This document shows positions 21,456 through 33,343 of a stretch of DNA of 64,000 nt, piece by piece. The stretch is from contig OZ038464.1 in assembly GCA_964036295.1 (NCBI GenBank), positions 12,138,001-12,202,000 on the forward strand, written 5' to 3'. Every line of letters starts with the position of its first letter. Position 1 is the stretch's first letter. Source of the DNA: Plumapathes pennacea (lineage: Eukaryota > Cnidaria > Anthozoa > Antipatharia > Myriopathidae). Under the pieces are notes generated by a model. It made no database searches. It was not told where the DNA came from and saw only the letters and a list, made by a program, of their open reading frames with translations. The translations under genes were made by a program, and so were the position numbers.

Positions 21456-23354
21456 TTACTGTAGGTCTGGCAGTTGTCTCACTCCATTCCTCCTGTTGTA
21501 TGAGTGTCTATAGGTGGCTTTGGTCCTCCTATCCCTCTCAGCCACGACTTCGTAATTTGGTAGCTTTGGTTCCAAGTTGGATTCCAGCGTAGGGAGTGTG
21601 GTCCGGATCTGTCTTCCCATTATTAACTGACATGGGCTCATTCCGGTGGCTGTGATGGGTGTAGCTCTGTAACCCATCAGGGCAACAAATGGATCCTTCT
21701 GCTTGAGGATCTTCTTGGAAACCCGGACACCGCTCTCGGCTTCTCCATTAGCCTGGGGGTGGTGTGGACTTGACGTTGTATGTCGAAAGTCGTAATCTTT
21801 GCTAAACTTCCTGAATTGGTCAGATGAGAACTGCGGTCCATTGTCACTGACTAGTTCCTCTGGCGTTCCCCATCGGGCAAAAATGTCCTTCAGTTTGTTG
21901 ATCACATGGTTGCTCGTGGTACTTGGCATATAGGCAATCTCTGGGAATCTTGAGTAATAGTCCATGACAACTAAGTACTGGTGTCCCTTGTGTTCGCACA
22001 GGTCTGCAGCAATCTTTTGCCAGGGCCTCTCTGGTAGGGGTGTAGTCATTAGTGGCTCCTTCCTCTGGGAGGGTTGGTTTTCTTGGCAAAACTCGCACAT
22101 TGACACTTTGTCTCGAATGTCGCTGCTGATTCCTGGCCACCAAACTGACATGTTAGCTCTTTCGCGGCACTTAGTCACTCCCTGGTGACCATCGTGGATG
22201 CGGTTTAGAACTTCAGCTCGCAATACCAGTGGTATAGCAATTCGGTTGCGGTACACTACTTTATCATTCACTACCGAGAGTTCGCCTCGGACTGAGTAAT
22301 ACTGGCGGATCTGTTCTGGAACGTCTTGTGTGTATTTCGGCCATCCCTTTACTGTATAGTCCAGGACCATGCTGAGCTGAGGGTCTGACAATGTGGCTTG
22401 CTCAATCTCGCAAAGTTTTGCGCTTGACGCTGGTTGCATGATTTCAGCTGCATCTACATAGGCCTTGACATCCTCTTCCGTGCCTGAGGTCGCTTGGGGA
22501 AATGTGAGAGGGCTTCTGGAGAGGGTATCTGCGACTACCAACTCCTTCCCGGGCACGTGTTCTGCTTTTGCGTTGAACCTCATCATTCGCATTAAGAGAC
22601 GTTGGCATCTTAGGGGTGCCTTGTCAAGATCTTGCTGGTTGATCAGTGGCACTAGTGGCTTGTGGTCGGTCAGTAACTTGAATGTTTCGAGACCACATAG
22701 GTACCTGGAAAACCTTTCACAGGCCCACACTGATGCCAGACACTCCTTCTCAATTTGGGCGTACTTCTTCTCTGCATCAGTCAGAGTACGGGAGCAAAAT
22801 GCCACTGGGCGCAATTGATCTTCATGTTTCTGTAGGAGAACCCCACCTAGTCCGTAGCTGCTGGCATCAGCACTGACCACTGTGGGTTTGTTTACATCGT
22901 AGAAGGCAAGTACCGGGGTTGTCGACACTATGGTCTTGACTTTGTGGAAAGCTTCTTGCTGTCTGTGGGACCATGTCCATGTGACATCAGATTTCAGCAA
23001 TTCATTCATGGGACTTGTCACAGTTGACAGATTTGGCAGGAATCTTCCCAGGTAGTTAATCATGCCCATTATCTGCCGTAACTGGTTTACGTTCTCTGGG
23101 GGTGGAAGCTCTTGAATTGCCTTGACTTTGTCAGGATCAGGGCTCATGCCATCTTCCCCGAGAATATTTCCGAAGTAACACAGTTTGGGCTTGCGGATCT
23201 CACACTTTCCTTTGTTTAACTTCAGTCCTGACTTCGCAATAGTCTGAAATACTTCTTTCAGCTCTTCGTCATGTTCGGGTGTGGACTTTCCATAGACTAT
23301 GATGTCGTCTTGAATTGCTGCAGCACTCTTGTGGTCTTTCAGCAGTTCACTCAT
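21456..23354 (-). pseudogene. Ty3/gypsy pol, distal frame (RT palm, RNase H, integrase)
   Basis: Encodes the second half of the polyprotein. Landmarks: DDIIVYG (RT catalytic Asp pair) near residues 16-22, RT connection, RNase H with VVSADASSYGLGGVLLQ near 159-175, the HHCC zinc domain around HDGHQG...WWPGI...CEFC, and the integrase core with catalytic Asp in AADLCEH and SDNGPQF and Glu in HPQANGEAE. It overlaps the preceding frame by 4 nt at 23351-23354, where one base has been lost from a T run within the RT domain, so RT is split between two frames. The first Met is internal; this is not a natural start. Confidence 0.92.
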
Positions 23355-24763
23355 TCGTTGTTGGAAATCTCAGGAGCAGAGGTTATTCCAAACGGTAGAC
23401 GGCGAAAGCAAAACCGACCCAAAGGAGTTATGAATGTTGTGAGCTTTGAGCTGTCCTGATGCAAGGGTATTTGCCAGTAGCCGCTTGACGCATCTAGCTT
23501 GGAAAATACTTTGGCTCCAGCTAGTTTCGGAGCAATGTCTTCCAGAGTTGGAAGAATGTATCTTTCTCGCTTTACGGCTTCGTTGAGTCGTCTCAGGTCG
23601 ACACAAATCCTGATCTTCCCATTGGGTTTTACCACAGGAACCATGGGAGCACACCAATCTGTAGGTTCTGTGACTTCTTCAATAATTCCAGCTTCTTTCA
23701 TCCTTTTCAGTTCCTCTTCTACTTTGGGAAGTAGTGGGAAGGGAATTCTTCTCGCAGCGTTAATGCAATATGGCTGTGCATTGTCTTGTAGCTCAATCTT
23801 CGCTGGCTCACAATTCATGAGACCTATATCTCCATACACATCTACAGTAGTTTCTTGAACTCGCTGAACCAAACCCATCTGGCATGCTGCATGGCGACTG
23901 AGAAGATTGTTTACACAGGGTCCCCGGGTTACGTATATGTCTACGCGGTATATTTTCTTCCTGAGAAAAATTTCTGCCTTAAATTGTCCTTTGCAGTCGA
24001 GTTTTCCTCCTGGACTAGACAAAGCAGCAGTGGAAGGTTCCAACTGAGGACGCTGTGGGAGATTTTCGTATGTTGACTCTGACATCACAGAGATGTCGGC
24101 TCCGGTGTCAATCTTGAAGCATACGGGCTTATTGTTTATGCGTAACATGACACTCCACGGCTCTTCATAGTCTTCGCCTGAGTTCACGGCTCCAAGGAAG
24201 AAAGGCTGGCTAGGAGTCGCTGTAACTTCTCTAGCTGACCGACAATCTGCCGCAAAATGTCCCGTCTTTCGGCATTTTCGACATTTCTTATCCTTTGCCG
24301 GGCATGGCTCGTCGCGTCTGTGTGAGCGGTTGCATCTTGAACACGGTTGATCTCTTCGAGAATCTCGCTTCTTGTCTCTAGGATTAAGGTCCGGCTTTCT
24401 GCCTTTTTCCCGTCTCCAATCCTTTTGCCTTACCTCTCCGAGGTGTTTGCTGTCTGCTTGGCCCGCGACTTGGATTGTAATCAACTCCGATTGACGCGCC
24501 ATTTGTATTGCTGTGTCGAGAGTCAGATCCGATTTCATCTGCAGCTTTCGTGAAAGTGATTTATCCGAGATTCCGATGACAATCCTGTCTCTGATTTGTT
24601 CGTCCCTTTTCGTATCGAATTCACAGTGTTCTGCTAATTCGTAAAGGCTCCGCACGAACGCTTCTACTGTCTCTCCTTCCTTCTGTATACGTTTGTGGAA
24701 GCAGGCTCGCTCGTGGATAACATTTCGTTTTGGAACGAAGTGTTCGTCAAATTTCTTGACCAC
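23351..24763 (-). pseudogene. Ty3/gypsy gag-pol, middle frame (gag, zinc knuckles, protease, RT start)
   Basis: 470 codons. Residues 1-100 are capsid-like gag. Two Cys-rich knuckles follow: CSRCNRSHRRDEPC (141-154) and a canonical CCHC CRKCRKTGHFAADC (161-174). The aspartic protease has IDTGADISVM (218-227). RT begins near 340 with RICVDLRRLNEAV, FSKLDASSGYWQIPL (catalytic Asp) and FRRLPFGITSAPE, where the frame breaks. Gag and pol share one frame, as in many gypsy elements. The true gag start is in another frame at 24981. Confidence 0.92.
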
Positions 24764-24981
24764 TACGTCGTACTTCTTTTCATCACCCTCCTCAAATGTA
24801 AAGGTTTAAATATGTGCTCAGCTTCTTTCCCCATCGTGTAAATGAGGGCATTGACCTGGAGTTCTTCATTCTCCTTGTTGAGCTTTGTCGCACATCTGAA
24901 ACGGCCAAACCGCTGTTTCCATTCCAGCCACTCTTGGGGGTTTGTGAAGTCGAGTTTTTCCGGAGGCTCAAGCTTTAACAT
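24763..24981 (-). pseudogene. Ty3/gypsy gag N-terminus
   Basis: Starts at ATG 24981, 40 nt inside the 5' LTR. The first residues MLKLEPPEKLDFTNPQEWLE, followed by a W-rich segment, are typical of cnidarian and other invertebrate gypsy gag proteins. It leaves frame after HIFK, where an A-run is one base short, and continues in the 23351-24763 frame. Confidence 0.85.
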
Positions 24982-25021
24982 GGTTTCTTCGTCGTTGTGG
25001 GCACTACTACCGCTGCCACCA

Positions 25022-25127
25022 TGTCATGATATCGTTTAATGAACACAACTCTGGAGATACACGAGGTTCGGAACGGAAAACTACATCACGCATGCGCAGA
25101 TGAAACTAATCTAATCAAATCATAACA
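25022..25127 (-). repeat. 5' LTR
   Basis: Identical to 20805-20910. On the minus strand it is followed directly by TGGTGGCAGCGGTAG, the likely primer-binding site. Only 40 bp separate the LTR from the gag ATG. Confidence 0.93.
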
Positions 25128-27760
25128 ATCACCTATAAAGATAATCTCAAAGTATTACATAAAGGAGGACTACTCTGTAAAAGCCTGTTAGGGTTTAATT
25201 TAGTCCTCCTACCATTGTATCAATTAAATATGCCAATGTACAGTAATTAATTTGTTATGACAAAAATGGTGAATAAACAAACAAATATGGTCAATGAACG
25301 CGTGAGCGACAAAGTAATGTTAAGAAACTTCAGATTTCACAACTTTTTCAGAGTGGCTTGCAAGTCCCGGGCGAGACAAATTTACAACACCAATTAAAGA
25401 ATGGGCAAAGAGGAAAAAATGCATGCCTCAGGTGTTTTTACACAACAGCAAAGGGAAAAAGACGGCACCTTCGCAAGTCGATACTAACAGCCATTGATCT
25501 ATCGCTCACTTCGGTTCGCCTCCGCGATGTAAACAGTTTTCCATCACCACCGACTCTGCCCTCACAGAAGCAAATATAGTTTTCTTCTTCAATATTCCTT
25601 GCTGATGTTCAAGCATCTCCAGCTTCATTTCTCGTTCAGCACAGCCAGTTGTCAGTTTCAAGCAGCATCACAAGCATTGCACAAGGCGAACAAAGAAAGC
25701 GATTCCCTCCGTAACGCGATGTTTACAACTGTACCAACGTCCAAGTTTTCAATAATTTTGGTACATCACCTTAAGATATTTTTGTAAACTCCTTCTGAGA
25801 GTGTTTGTGCGGTCAGAATTCCATGATAATTTGTTCTTCACTCGATTTTCATTCATTCAGCTATCAGCTACCCTGGGTTCCAGAGGTTTCTCGCTCTCGG
25901 AAAATCCGGGCTGCGCGGCCGCGTAGAGCTGGGGCCGAAATCACGGGCGGTGGGGAGGGGGGGGGGGGGGGGGGGGGGGGTTACACCCCCTATCAGCCCG
26001 TTCGCAAAGACGTTGTCATAGTTGTGGTAATCATGTAATCATCGTATTTTTGGAGCGGAAGTTGAATTGTCTTCCGGTCCTTTTTGCGTTAAATAAAATC
26101 ATTTTGGAGAGTATTTTCTCGTTGATTATTTATCAATCCATATTCGGCGCGCCCTCATAGGATAATTGTTAAGTAGGATTGATCTGAGTGTGTATAAATA
26201 AATTGGACAGTAGTGTAAGGGAAAGCATAAGAGCGAAGAGGGAAGGATAGACCGTCAGCACCCAACATCGGTCGCTTATGGATTGCGATTAATAGCCATG
26301 CCGACATGCCCTTCTTCACAGGTGGGAGAACATTTCTGTAAAACACGTTCTTATTCTGCTCTCGACCCAACTAACGCCGCGAGCTCACTGGCAACGCCAG
26401 TCTAGTTGACTTCGTTAAACAACTCGAGTGTTGCCAGTGAATTGCTCGGTTACTTGTGTGTAAAAGTTAACTGCATTTAATCCAAACTCAACACCGTTTG
26501 GCTTTGTGGAACACGCACTGATAAACTGGATGTTAGGGAACGATTTTGGCTTGCGTTCTTTAGTTCACCGCGGAAGCTTCGAGAATAGCTGTAAACAGAT
26601 GTTTGATGGATACCGCTGGGGAATTGCAAATATCTCTGTCGCCGCTAAATATTTAGTCCCGACGAAACTTTCTGTGGCGACACGAAATATTTCTGGGAAG
26701 AAACAGGCTGAAAACGGAAACCAAAGCTACGATGAGCTTTAGCCGCAAAACAATGGCAATTTATGCTTTACTCTGTACATGACATCTGTTGCCTCATAAA
26801 ATTCTTCTGCTTATCGCACATTGCCTGTTGAAATATTTCTTTCATTCGATCATGTAGCCTTTGTTTCGCAATGGTCATTGTATACCAGAAATGAAAAATA
26901 CACCGAAATAGTCCCTGAGCATTGAGGTTGCAGTCACAAATGGACTGAACACACTGTGAACAAAACCTCAATAATATTTTTAACATGTCTCGTACATTCC
27001 TCGCTTTCAATTTTATATTTGTTACAGAGCACGAATACTCGAAAGCCTGATAGAAGAAACATATTCAATTAATAAAAGAAAGCACATAAGTATTGAAGCG
27101 AAGGCTGGATTAATCGTGGCCTCTGATTAGAAATAAGAGTCGAAGTCGATTGTGCATAAGAAGAGATGTCACGCATTCTCAAAATGCAGGGTCGCTTAAC
27201 CTTTAAGAAGCAAGTGTATGAGTATGTGTCTCTCTTGGGAGTTCCACTCTTGTCACTTTCCATTTTAGTATATTCTGGTCTCGACGCAACTCACGCCGCG
27301 AGCTCACTGGCAACGCCAGTCTAGTTTGTACATTTACATTGCGGCACGTGAAATGTAAACATGCACTTTTGACAAAAAGGGTAAAGGTCATCGGCGGCGG
27401 CAGAGCAAGTTGCAAGGGGTCCCAAAAGGCACAACAGGAAAGATTTATTGTGTTTGGCATGATTCACTTACATGTTTTTCCTCTCCGGGGCTGCAGTGCC
27501 GTCCATCTTGATGTTCACAGAAAAGGCCTTAGACTTCGTCGTATAAACTTCACGCGATGTTTCACTAAAAGATATAGATCACACTTTGACCTAAACTAGA
27601 TAGGAAACTCAAACAGAAACCGATGAAAAGCTTACCTATTGACGACGACGCCAAACCCGCAGCTTTCAAGTCGTGGACGAAAGGACGACTGCGCAGTAAG
27701 GCCAAAAAGTGGCCGGTCTTCGTCGTCGTGTCTCGACGTCGTGGTGCTTAAAGTCTCTAT
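25128..27760. other. Gene-free repeat-derived DNA
   Basis: No convincing gene. Notable bits: a tail-like segment ending aatggtgaataaacaaacaa (about 25,260-25,287); a G tract at 25957-25980; and a 45-bp direct repeat, gccgcgagctcactggcaac with gccagtctagtt, at about 26,370-26,404 and again at about 27,293-27,326, 0.92 kb apart. The paired repeat could mark the ends of an unrecognised insertion. ORFs of 60-85 codons here look random. Confidence 0.4.
25957..25980 (+). repeat. Poly(G) tract
   Basis: A run of about 24 G, preceded by ggtggggagg. Length is likely polymorphic or imprecise in the assembly. It could form G-quadruplexes. Confidence 0.85.
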
Positions 27761-27763
27761 TAG

Positions 27764-28126
27764 GGAGCTTAAGCAAACTAGGACGGCGACGGCAACGCGA
27801 GGAACCAAGAAAAGAGTGTCTCTGTAATCCTTGTGTCTTTGTAACTTTACCTATTCTTAGTTTGCTCAAATGTTTTCCGTTTTTGCCGAAGTTTTCTTGC
27901 TTTCATCGTCTCCTACTAAGAAGAACGACCGTCGTAATTTCTCAAAATGTCGTCCATGTCCTGACAACAGCCTAAAAAAGAAGCATTTGGAGTCGCACGC
28001 GAGAGCACGACGACCCCGAGATCATGTCAATTTCACGTATTCACGTGCGCCTTTTGTCTTCTGCAATGAGTTTTATTGTTTCACCGACGTTGCCGTCGTC
28101 CTCTCCCGTCCTGGTGCTTAAGCTCT
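27764..28126. mobile_element. Miniature inverted-repeat element (GAGCTTAAGC ends)
   Basis: Left end gggagcttaagcaaactagg, acggcgacggcaacg; right end, inverted, cgacgttgccgtcgtc, cctggtgcttaagctc. About 360 bp. No ORF of note. Confidence 0.6.
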
Positions 28127-28630
28127 TATCTCGCGGGAAACGACCGGAAAATTGTTTACCAGTAGAACAGAGCTGACAAACGCACTGTGCATGCGCGGCC
28201 GCGCAGGCAAACTTTTTCCCGCGGAAACTGGCGCGGGTGTACGCTCCACTGAATCCCTTTGTATTTTTGAATTATGTGGCGAAACACAACTTCCGGCGGA
28301 GTTTTTAAACAAAGTTAAGACGCAGAAGCAAAAGTTAAGCTACAAATTTTTAGAGTTTGCAGTTCAATAGTTTTTCTCTTCCTGAGCTTTTGCACCTACC
28401 ACTTTCCAACTTACACCCGTGGTGAAAATTGCAAAACAAATTTGTCCTTGTCGAAGTGTTTTCATCGCCATAGCGGCCATGGTACTGCTGCGTTCCGTGA
28501 AAGTCGTAGATAGTATAAAAGGACAATATACTCAAGGTGAAAGGATCGGTCAAGCATTGCAATGAAAAGGAAAGCTCTAAGATTATTTTGAATTAAAATA
28601 TTGACCTCAGTGACTCTGAACAAGATAAAC

Positions 28631-28799
28631 TAGCCTGCGTAGCTGGCGGTCTCATTCGATGCGGTTGAACAGTGTTCACGGGCGCCATTTCGTACCGATG
28701 GCGGATGGGAGACTGAGGTCGTTCGCCATCAGTACACTGAAATGGCGCCCGTGAACAATGTTCAACCACATCGAATGAGACCGCCAGCTACGCACGCTA
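28631..28799. repeat. Foldback element with ~60 bp arms
   Basis: Left arm tagcctgcgtagctggcggt, ctcattcgatgcggttgaac, agtgttcacgggcgccattt; right arm its reverse complement with few mismatches, around a centre containing gatggcgg / ccgccatc-like halves. Confidence 0.8.
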
Positions 28800-29556
28800 A
28801 AGATAAACATGCGTACGGACTGATGACGTCACCAACATGCGCAATGCGTTTGTCAGCTCTGTCTTACCAGTATATACACTGGGTTGAGTAAATGACGAAA
28901 AATCGTTTAAAGTACATCTCGGGCAAATCACGAAATTCGTCGGTATATGTACTACCATGCATTTTCAAAAAGTCAGGGTTATTGCTGATTGAGAACTGAA
29001 TTTACATGTTCGTTACTTTGTAAAATATGTGAAGGGTTCAACACTAAATCCCTGACAGATCAACAAGTAATCTGCTTGTGATATCACAGTATTAGCTGAA
29101 TTATTTTTTCACACAGTGTGTCATATCACCTCGTTCTATAAGTGTGTTGAACAACAGCTGTGGACAGTACAAAGCACTTACTCTTATCCTGTCACTTTGT
29201 GAAAGCTGGCGGGTGTCGGCTGAATTATACAATAGAAATCAAATTGGTGTCTGTACATTTTCGTCTGGACTTAAAGGAGGGGCCAGGCTTTAAAATATTG
29301 TTATGCTTGCTAGCCAAAAATCATAGTATTTTTAGTATTGAGAAGTTCTGCAATATGAAACTGAAAAACATTATTCTGTAAGATTGCATGGCTTACCATG
29401 GTTTCAATTTGTTCAAGGAAAAATTTACTTGATAGCACAAATGAATTACACAATATTTTGCATAAGAATATCGGCTTTTTATTCACAAATACTCGACTCT
29501 TGATATGGTGTTAGAAATAAATCTGAGTTTCCATCCCTAACACGGCATAATATCAT
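28800..29556. other. Gene-free stretch
   Basis: AT-rich DNA with no ORF above background and no clear repeats apart from general low complexity. Confidence 0.4.
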
Positions 29557-30898
29557 TTTTGTGTCTACTGCTTCGAAGAAACGTAGACACTATGCAATCG
29601 GTCGTGTAATGTAAGTAATGTGATGTAAGAATCGATAAATGATTGCGCGTTGATATTCGGGACCAAAAGGAAGCACTGGAATACCGATTGTACACAAACT
29701 TTACCATTGGTCAAGGAAACAATGACAGCTGGGCGGCGAAGGCTGGTTCGTGACAAGCTCGTGATCGGCGAGAAACCCATGAGGTCACAGCGTTTTCAGC
29801 GAGGCGATCGGGTTAGTGAATATTTCATATGAATTGCTTCAAGCTTACCAGGATAACTTACCACAGCTTTCGAAATATGTGTCAAACCGGTTAAACGAAA
29901 GGTTTCTTCAGTGTTGTGAATCGACGAACTTGGCTTCAACTGAACCGATACGGAGTTAGAGCGACGAGTTGCCTTGCCGAGTGAAAGCTGCGGACGCTTG
30001 ACGCGGACGCAGAACAACATCGAGCCCCTTTTTGGGGAAACTAAAGCCCCTTGTTAATTTTGTCTCAAATCACAGTTTTTGGAAATATGTGTGCCGAAAA
30101 CGCTCGAATGAAAGGTTCTGGCCAGTACTATGCATTGCCCGATTTTCGTGATGAACTGTGTACAGTATGACAACGCGTTGCAACGGTACGTAAGTCGACC
30201 AGTCATTATTTTGTGTCGATGTTTCAGTCGACAGAGACAGTAAAATGTGAAACACCTATTAATCTTCCATTTGGTCATTCGCGTACGAGTTAAAATAAAT
30301 ATATACTTTACTTGAGCCTAGTTCTGCTTGTCGTTACTAATTTTATTTGGACGGCTGTGGGGTGAAATGTTTACAAAAACCGCCAATGGCAACTGAATAG
30401 TCATATTTCCTATCAATGGCTACTGCATCCTCAAGCACCTTCATCTCCGGGAACCTATATTTCTCCAGTAGTTCAGCCTCGCCTCGATGCGACGCGACAT
30501 TTTGGCAGCGGGCCAGCTGATTTAAGCTAACGGAAATACGTCACAAATTATCTTGTATTGAAAGAGGGTGGCCTGTGGCAAATGTCATTTCTTTATTCAA
30601 AAAATAGAAGAAAAAGTGCAGTAGACACATGACAAACAAGAATTAATCGCCCCCAAAACTGGTCTTCGCTTCGAATCACCAAATGACTTTTTCGGGAGCC
30701 TTCGTTCTTTTGTCGGCAAATATTCCGGCCAATGATGAAGTTGATATACGGTCGGAAATCGTTCCGACTTCACAAACAAACCATTGCTGCTTTTTATTGG
30801 TCCCGAATATTAACGCGCGATCATTTATCGATTCTTACGTTACATTACACACTCAATAGCATAGTGTCTACAGCTTCTTCGAAGCAGTAGACACAAAA
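29557..30898. mobile_element. 1.34-kb element with ~120 bp terminal inverted repeats
   Basis: Both ends read ttttgtgtctactgcttcga and continue in mirror image through gaatcgataaatgat.gcgcg and atattcgggacca. The inner part has no recognisable transposase. Small inner palindromes (gcccctttttgggg) are present. Long arms and lack of coding capacity fit a non-autonomous DNA element. Confidence 0.75.
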
Positions 30899-31048
30899 AT
30901 TGGCCATTTTGGGCAAAGGTTCAAAAAAACCCTTCAGAGTCGCATGAAATTTTTAAGAAACGTTCCCGGGAAAATATGAGCTCAATCAAATTTGAATCAA
31001 CTCGATCCAAGTCGCAAAGGTGGCTGAAGTTGGTAGTACCGTTTTATA

Positions 31049-31196
31049 ATGGTAATAGGACTGAGTGGAGTCCGATTCGGTCTGTAATCATACGAGTGAT
31101 TACGAAATCGGACGACCGCGCTTCGCGGGAGTCTGATTTCGTAATCACTCGTATGATTACAGACCGACATCGGACGACACGAAGTCCTCTTACCAA
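31049..31196. repeat. Foldback element with ~65 bp arms
   Basis: Left arm ggtaataggactgagtggag, tccgattcggtctgtaatca, tacgagtgattacgaaatcg; right arm is the reverse complement. The loop is gaccgcgcttcgcgg. Confidence 0.8.
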
Positions 31197-32226
31197 TTAA
31201 TCATAAATATTACAATTTCTGAGAATGAAATGATCATATAGCTTCAGCGTCTTCTCCTGTACTATACATAAAAACAAAGCATCAAGAAGTACTTCATCGC
31301 CGATCTATTTTAACACGCGCGTACACACGGTTCGGCGTTTGTAAACACGCCGCTTGTTCGTAGTTATCTAGCTCTCAGTTATATCAACTTAAAATACTTG
31401 AGAGAAAGAAGAAGCTAATTTACCCAATGATTTGAGTTGAATGCGGATTTTTGAAGTAAAAGTAAAAAATGTGTAAGTTCTTTACACTCAGTAAAAATCA
31501 GTAAACCCATCACGAACTCACAAATTGAAAGACAGTTTATTTCGACTTTTCAAGTTTACATTTTTTAACATAACAGGTACTTTGAAACTCAGAATACTAG
31601 TTTATTTTTTTCATAGAAGTTTACTCCAAAGCATTCAAAGGAAATATTCAAGACTGAAAAAATCTGTATCTTAGCGGGTCGGCACAGCAATTACAAACTT
31701 ACCGATTTCTTGACGGCTTAATTTTCTAGGAGCGTTTGTCCATCACAGTCCATCACAACAAAGTTAAGTTTCTTCCATGATTTTGAAATGAATTAACGAC
31801 GTTCATTGACATTGGCCGAGCCGTAAGTTTCAGAGTGTCTATAGCACAGCATGCTGGTGATGTCGTGAACTAAACAAACGCGCCCGACCGGCGAAAATTT
31901 CCTGTCTTCTTTCGTTACATAGTGACTGTTCACGTTCTTTGATTGACCACAAACTGTTCCTTGCATGTTAAGTTGTCCAAGAATTAACAAAATTCGCCTT
32001 TCGAGAAGCCACAAAGTCACACCGGCAATCGAGTTTTCCACTGAAAATCAGTGTAACGCTGATTGGTGCATTTAAATTTCACTCTTGCTTATGATTGGTC
32101 AAGCCAACTGTCCGATTACAGAACAAAGAAGTATCCGATTACAGAACAATAGGTGTCCAATTAATGATTAATCGGGGGGGTTTATGAACCAATCACATTC
32201 GAGGAAATTGTAATATTTATGATTAA
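31197..32226. mobile_element. Insertion with inverted ends inside copy C
   Basis: Left end ttaatcataaatattacaat and its inverse attgtaatatttatgattaa at 32,207-32,226. The body from about 31,690 to 32,060, read on the minus strand, belongs to the repeat family seen at 8080-8760 and 46085-46560 (ccgtcaagaaatcggtaagtt; gtgaacagtcactatg). No transposase. Confidence 0.6.
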
Positions 32227-32790
32227 CCGTAATATCGTGCGTATTACTACCGTGTTGCTACTTGCAGCAGCGTGTTGCACGAAGTAGAAGTGGGTTCTAC
32301 TGGCGGTAATACGTGTGATATTACGGTGCAACTTGCAGCGCAACATTGTTGCACGACAAGGTACACTGAAAATGTTGCCCGTATTACTTCACCTTTACTG
32401 GCAGTTTCAGGAAATACAAAAATAGATAAGTTTGACGTTAGTAAAAATAACACAGACAAACGGATATGTCCCTAACACACCGACATCATAACACCCTTCA
32501 CCTGTTTTAATAATATTGCACACAGTTCCAGCGTCTTCTGGACCATTATTATAAAAATATCATTGTGTAATGCTGATCTCATGAAAAGTGCAATCTATTC
32601 CGCTTTGAATTTAGAAGCGTTCCCTTTCGTGATTTAATGCAGCCTAAATATCAAACATTTGAATACCGTCTGCCCTTTGTAATCAATACCGCTCTGAGTT
32701 TAGAAGCGTTCCCTTTCGTGATTTATTGCAGCCTAAAAATATCAAAGACTTAAATACCGTCTGCCCTTCGTAATCAATACTGTTTCGTTT

Positions 32791-32919
32791 TTAATGATCA
32801 TCAAATCCTGGCATGGGAAAAGATCTTGCGAAAACTTCAACTTCTTCTCTGACTTTAGAAATTTTCTGCACGGTGTGTGGGTTGGAGTGAACGTTCTCCA
32901 TGAAATCCGTCAAAGCATT
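32791..32919 (-). pseudogene. SHMT: Stray copy of the last SHMT exon
   Basis: The minus strand encodes LTDFMENVHSNPHTVQKISK ... SFPMPGFDDH-stop, nearly identical to the terminal exon at 41539-41669. The 3' splice site has been lost: the functional copy has ttttcag before the exon, this one tttttcaatg. Without a usable acceptor and without neighbouring exons it cannot be spliced into an SHMT transcript. Confidence 0.9.
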
Positions 32920-33171
32920 GAAAAATAAGTTAAATTAGAAGATAGATGTGATTTTTATGAACTAAACATTATTGATAAGGTGCTAGAGGTCAGGATTTAT
33001 GATAGCAGAGCCTCTATCTAGCACACCTTACAACTGATCATAAACTATTACCCTCACAATACAAATAAGAACACACGAAAAGCTAACAACATATAACAAC
33101 AATCCATACTTCATCACACATCTATATAATCCATACCTTCAAGCCGCCGTGTAATTTTCTTTTTAATATAT

Positions 33172-33343
33172 TAGACACGAGTGTTTTACGAGAAATTGCA
33201 CAAACAACCGTGCAAAAGCGGGAAATGATGCCAACAATATCCTCACTAGTGAGGATATGGAAAATACGCCACTCGGGTCCCGGATGTAATTTCGTATGGA
33301 TTTCACGCACGGTATAGTTTCCAATAAAGCACTCGTGTCTATA
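33172..33343. mobile_element. Short element with inverted AGACACGAGTG ends
   Basis: Ends tagacacgagtg(tttta) and cactcgtgtcta bound 172 bp, with a central cctcactagtgagg palindrome. Likely a miniature inverted-repeat element. Confidence 0.5.

Larger units (their letters stand above)
20805..25127 (-). mobile_element. Ty3/gypsy LTR retrotransposon, full length but with broken ORFs
   Basis: 4.3 kb element on the minus strand bounded by two identical 106-bp LTRs and a 5-bp target duplication ATCAC (20800-20804 and 25128-25132). Behind the 5' LTR (right side) is a primer-binding-site-like TGGTGGCAGCGGTAG; before the 3' LTR (left) is a purine tract gagagggaga. Gene order gag, protease, reverse transcriptase, RNase H, integrase is the Ty3/gypsy (Metaviridae) order. 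Identical LTRs suggest recent insertion, yet the coding region has two apparent single-base deletions and one in-frame stop. No envelope-like ORF and no chromodomain were recognised. Confidence 0.95.
30899..33130. repeat. Segmental duplication carrying the SHMT 3' end (copy C)
   Basis: Aligns in direct orientation with about 40,725-42,360. Shared landmarks: ggttc.gaaaacccttcagagtcgca, cgttcccgggaaaatatgag, accgtaatatcgtgcgtatt, acacccttcacctgttttaa, the last SHMT exon, and aagctaacaacat. It differs by a 1.2 kb insertion (about 31,045-32,226) and by lacking the Crypton-like element, giving a clean empty site near 33,097. Confidence 0.85.
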
